Shown: positions 63,429 through 64,000 of the stretch, piece by piece
How the letters are laid out: every line of letters starts with the position of its first letter
Numbering within the stretch: position 1 is the stretch's first letter
Assembly (NCBI GenBank): GCA_964654015.1
Contig: CAZZHQ010000003.1
Span: 1-64,000, forward strand
DNA: 64,000 nucleotides
Direction: 5' to 3'
From: JAUUZT01 sp964654015
GTDB lineage: Bacteria > Chloroflexota > Dehalococcoidia > GIF9 > AB-539-J10
Notes under the pieces: generated by a model
Databases searched by the model: none
Told to the model about the DNA's origin: nothing
The model's input: only the letters and a program-made list of their open reading frames with translations
Translations under genes and position numbers: made by a program

Positions 63429-63668
63429 ATGTCTACAGATGAGAAACTATCGGTAATAGCTGTTGCTAGACAACTAGAAGCACAGATAATAAAAGGGCGA
63501 CTGGAAAGCGAAGGGATTCCAGTCCTCTTGAGTTATGAGAGTGCAGGATTAGTTTATGGCCTAACGATTGACGGCTTAGGAGAGGTAAAGATAATGGTAC
63601 CGGAGCACATGGCTAAAGAAGCCAGATCGCTTCTAGATACCAACCAGGATCCAAGTAACCAGTATTGA
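63429..63668 (+). CDS. DUF2007-family putative signal-transducing protein
   Basis: A 79-residue protein fitting the small DUF2007 fold: IAVARQLEAQIIKGRLESEGIPVLL (strand-helix-strand) and a later VKIMVPEHMAKEARSLL. Usually a single-domain cytosolic protein of unknown function, sometimes fused to signalling domains. No Shine-Dalgarno at its start. It lies 80 bp upstream of lysS. Confidence 0.72.
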   Translation: MSTDEKLSVIAVARQLEAQIIKGRLESEGIPVLLSYESAGLVYGLTIDGLGEVKIMVPEHMAKEARSLLDTNQDPSNQY

Positions 63669-63748
63669 GCACTATATATTCTAGCTGCCCTATAGCAACG
63701 TAGCTAATAAATAAACTCAAAGCAATTAAATGTTAGTGGTGACTTTAA

Positions 63749-64000
63749 ATGAGTACAAGATTAGAACACATTGAACAACAGAGATTAGATAGTCTGAACA
63801 GGATTCGGACCAGCGGCATAGACCCATACCCTGCCTCTTATCACCCAAGCCATAGCGCCGAGGAAGCAATGACGCTATTCATACAAACAGGTACTGAATC
63901 ACAGATATCTCTTGCCGGCCGAATAATGGCCAGGCGTTCTATGGGTAAAATGACATTTCTGGATATCCGTGATGGTTCGGGTAAAATACAGCTATGCTTT
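63749..64000 (+). CDS. lysS: Lysyl-tRNA synthetase, N-terminal part (cut by window edge)
   Basis: The first 84 codons are present (63749-64000). MSTRLEHIEQQRLDSLNRIR starts a helical segment; GIDPYPASY and the OB-fold strand ISLAGRIMARRSMGKMTFLDIRDGSGKIQL are characteristic of class II LysRS anticodon-binding domains. The catalytic domain lies beyond the window. Confidence 0.9.
   Translation, partial: MSTRLEHIEQQRLDSLNRIRTSGIDPYPASYHPSHSAEEAMTLFIQTGTESQISLAGRIMARRSMGKMTFLDIRDGSGKIQLCF

Noticed and set aside
1..64000. CRISPR arrays, phage genes or transposases
   Set aside because: No regular direct repeats with spacers, and no integrase, transposase, capsid or terminase genes were found.

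Overview
The window is a densely packed bacterial chromosome segment holding about 57 protein-coding genes. Most are core housekeeping genes arranged in short operons, often with 1-14 bp overlaps. I see no rRNA, tRNA, CRISPR array, prophage or insertion sequence. The gene set fits a Chloroflexota bacterium of the Dehalococcoidia type: dnaG-rpoD beside a bifunctional-nuclease gene, AMMECR1/radical SAM proteins, a glycine-betaine ABC system, an extra tubulin-like GTPase, and REP-like TGTCATTC repeats. No peptidoglycan genes appear. This placement is inferred from gene content and was not tested by any search.

Layout. 1-3.9 kb: degenerate tandem repeats, an RHH/MazF-type toxin-antitoxin pair, then a secreted Ig-like membrane-anchored protein followed by an FtsZ/tubulin-like GTPase. 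3.9-8.3 kb (minus strand): two PiT phosphate permeases with a DUF47 partner, then AMMECR1 and its radical SAM partner. 8.3-8.77 kb: a REP-like repeat block. 8.77-13.3 kb: coaE, convergent with a peptide-binding lipoprotein, a membrane gluzincin protease and prfB, which carries a programmed +1 frameshift. 13.3-19.3 kb: bifunctional nuclease, dnaG-rpoD and ffh. 19.3-23.5 kb: a proXVW-like osmoprotectant importer and a HIT protein. 23.5-28 kb: a potassium-uptake cluster (trkA, trkH, Usp and two further NAD-binding proteins). 28.1-31.6 kb: recO-recR-ebfC-dnaX. 31.6-33.5 kb: an ECF sigma factor, a DUF5667 membrane protein (possible anti-sigma) and a DUF4870 protein. 33.7-41 kb: gap, MBL hydrolase, eno, HpcH-type aldolase, pth, a decayed Nudix gene and ligA. 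41.4-45.4 kb: ClpP-like protein, exported bactofilin-like protein, tgt and a queuosine-precursor transporter. 45.4-50.2 kb: pgi-tal-tkt. 50.6-55.5 kb: nnr, rmuC-like, radical SAM and HDAC-type deacetylase. 55.6-63.3 kb: secF, secD, cca, mutL and pcrA. The right edge has a DUF2007 protein and the first 84 codons of lysS.

How the genes work together. Several functional groups can be read from adjacency: DNA repair and replication (recO/recR/ebfC/dnaX, mutL/pcrA, ligA, dnaG), central sugar metabolism (gap, eno, pgi, tal, tkt), protein export (secDF, ffh), ion and osmolyte transport (PiT, Trk, ProXVW) and queuosine salvage (tgt plus transporter).

The observations most worth following up are: the FtsZ-like GTPase paired with a surface protein; recurrent -10 boxes placed so close to start codons that several transcripts should be leaderless; the exported bactofilin paired with a ClpP-like protein; a prfB frameshift site with a degenerate Shine-Dalgarno stimulator; and a Nudix remnant in which all four zinc cysteines have been substituted. 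I found no clearly new multi-gene defence or metabolic system.
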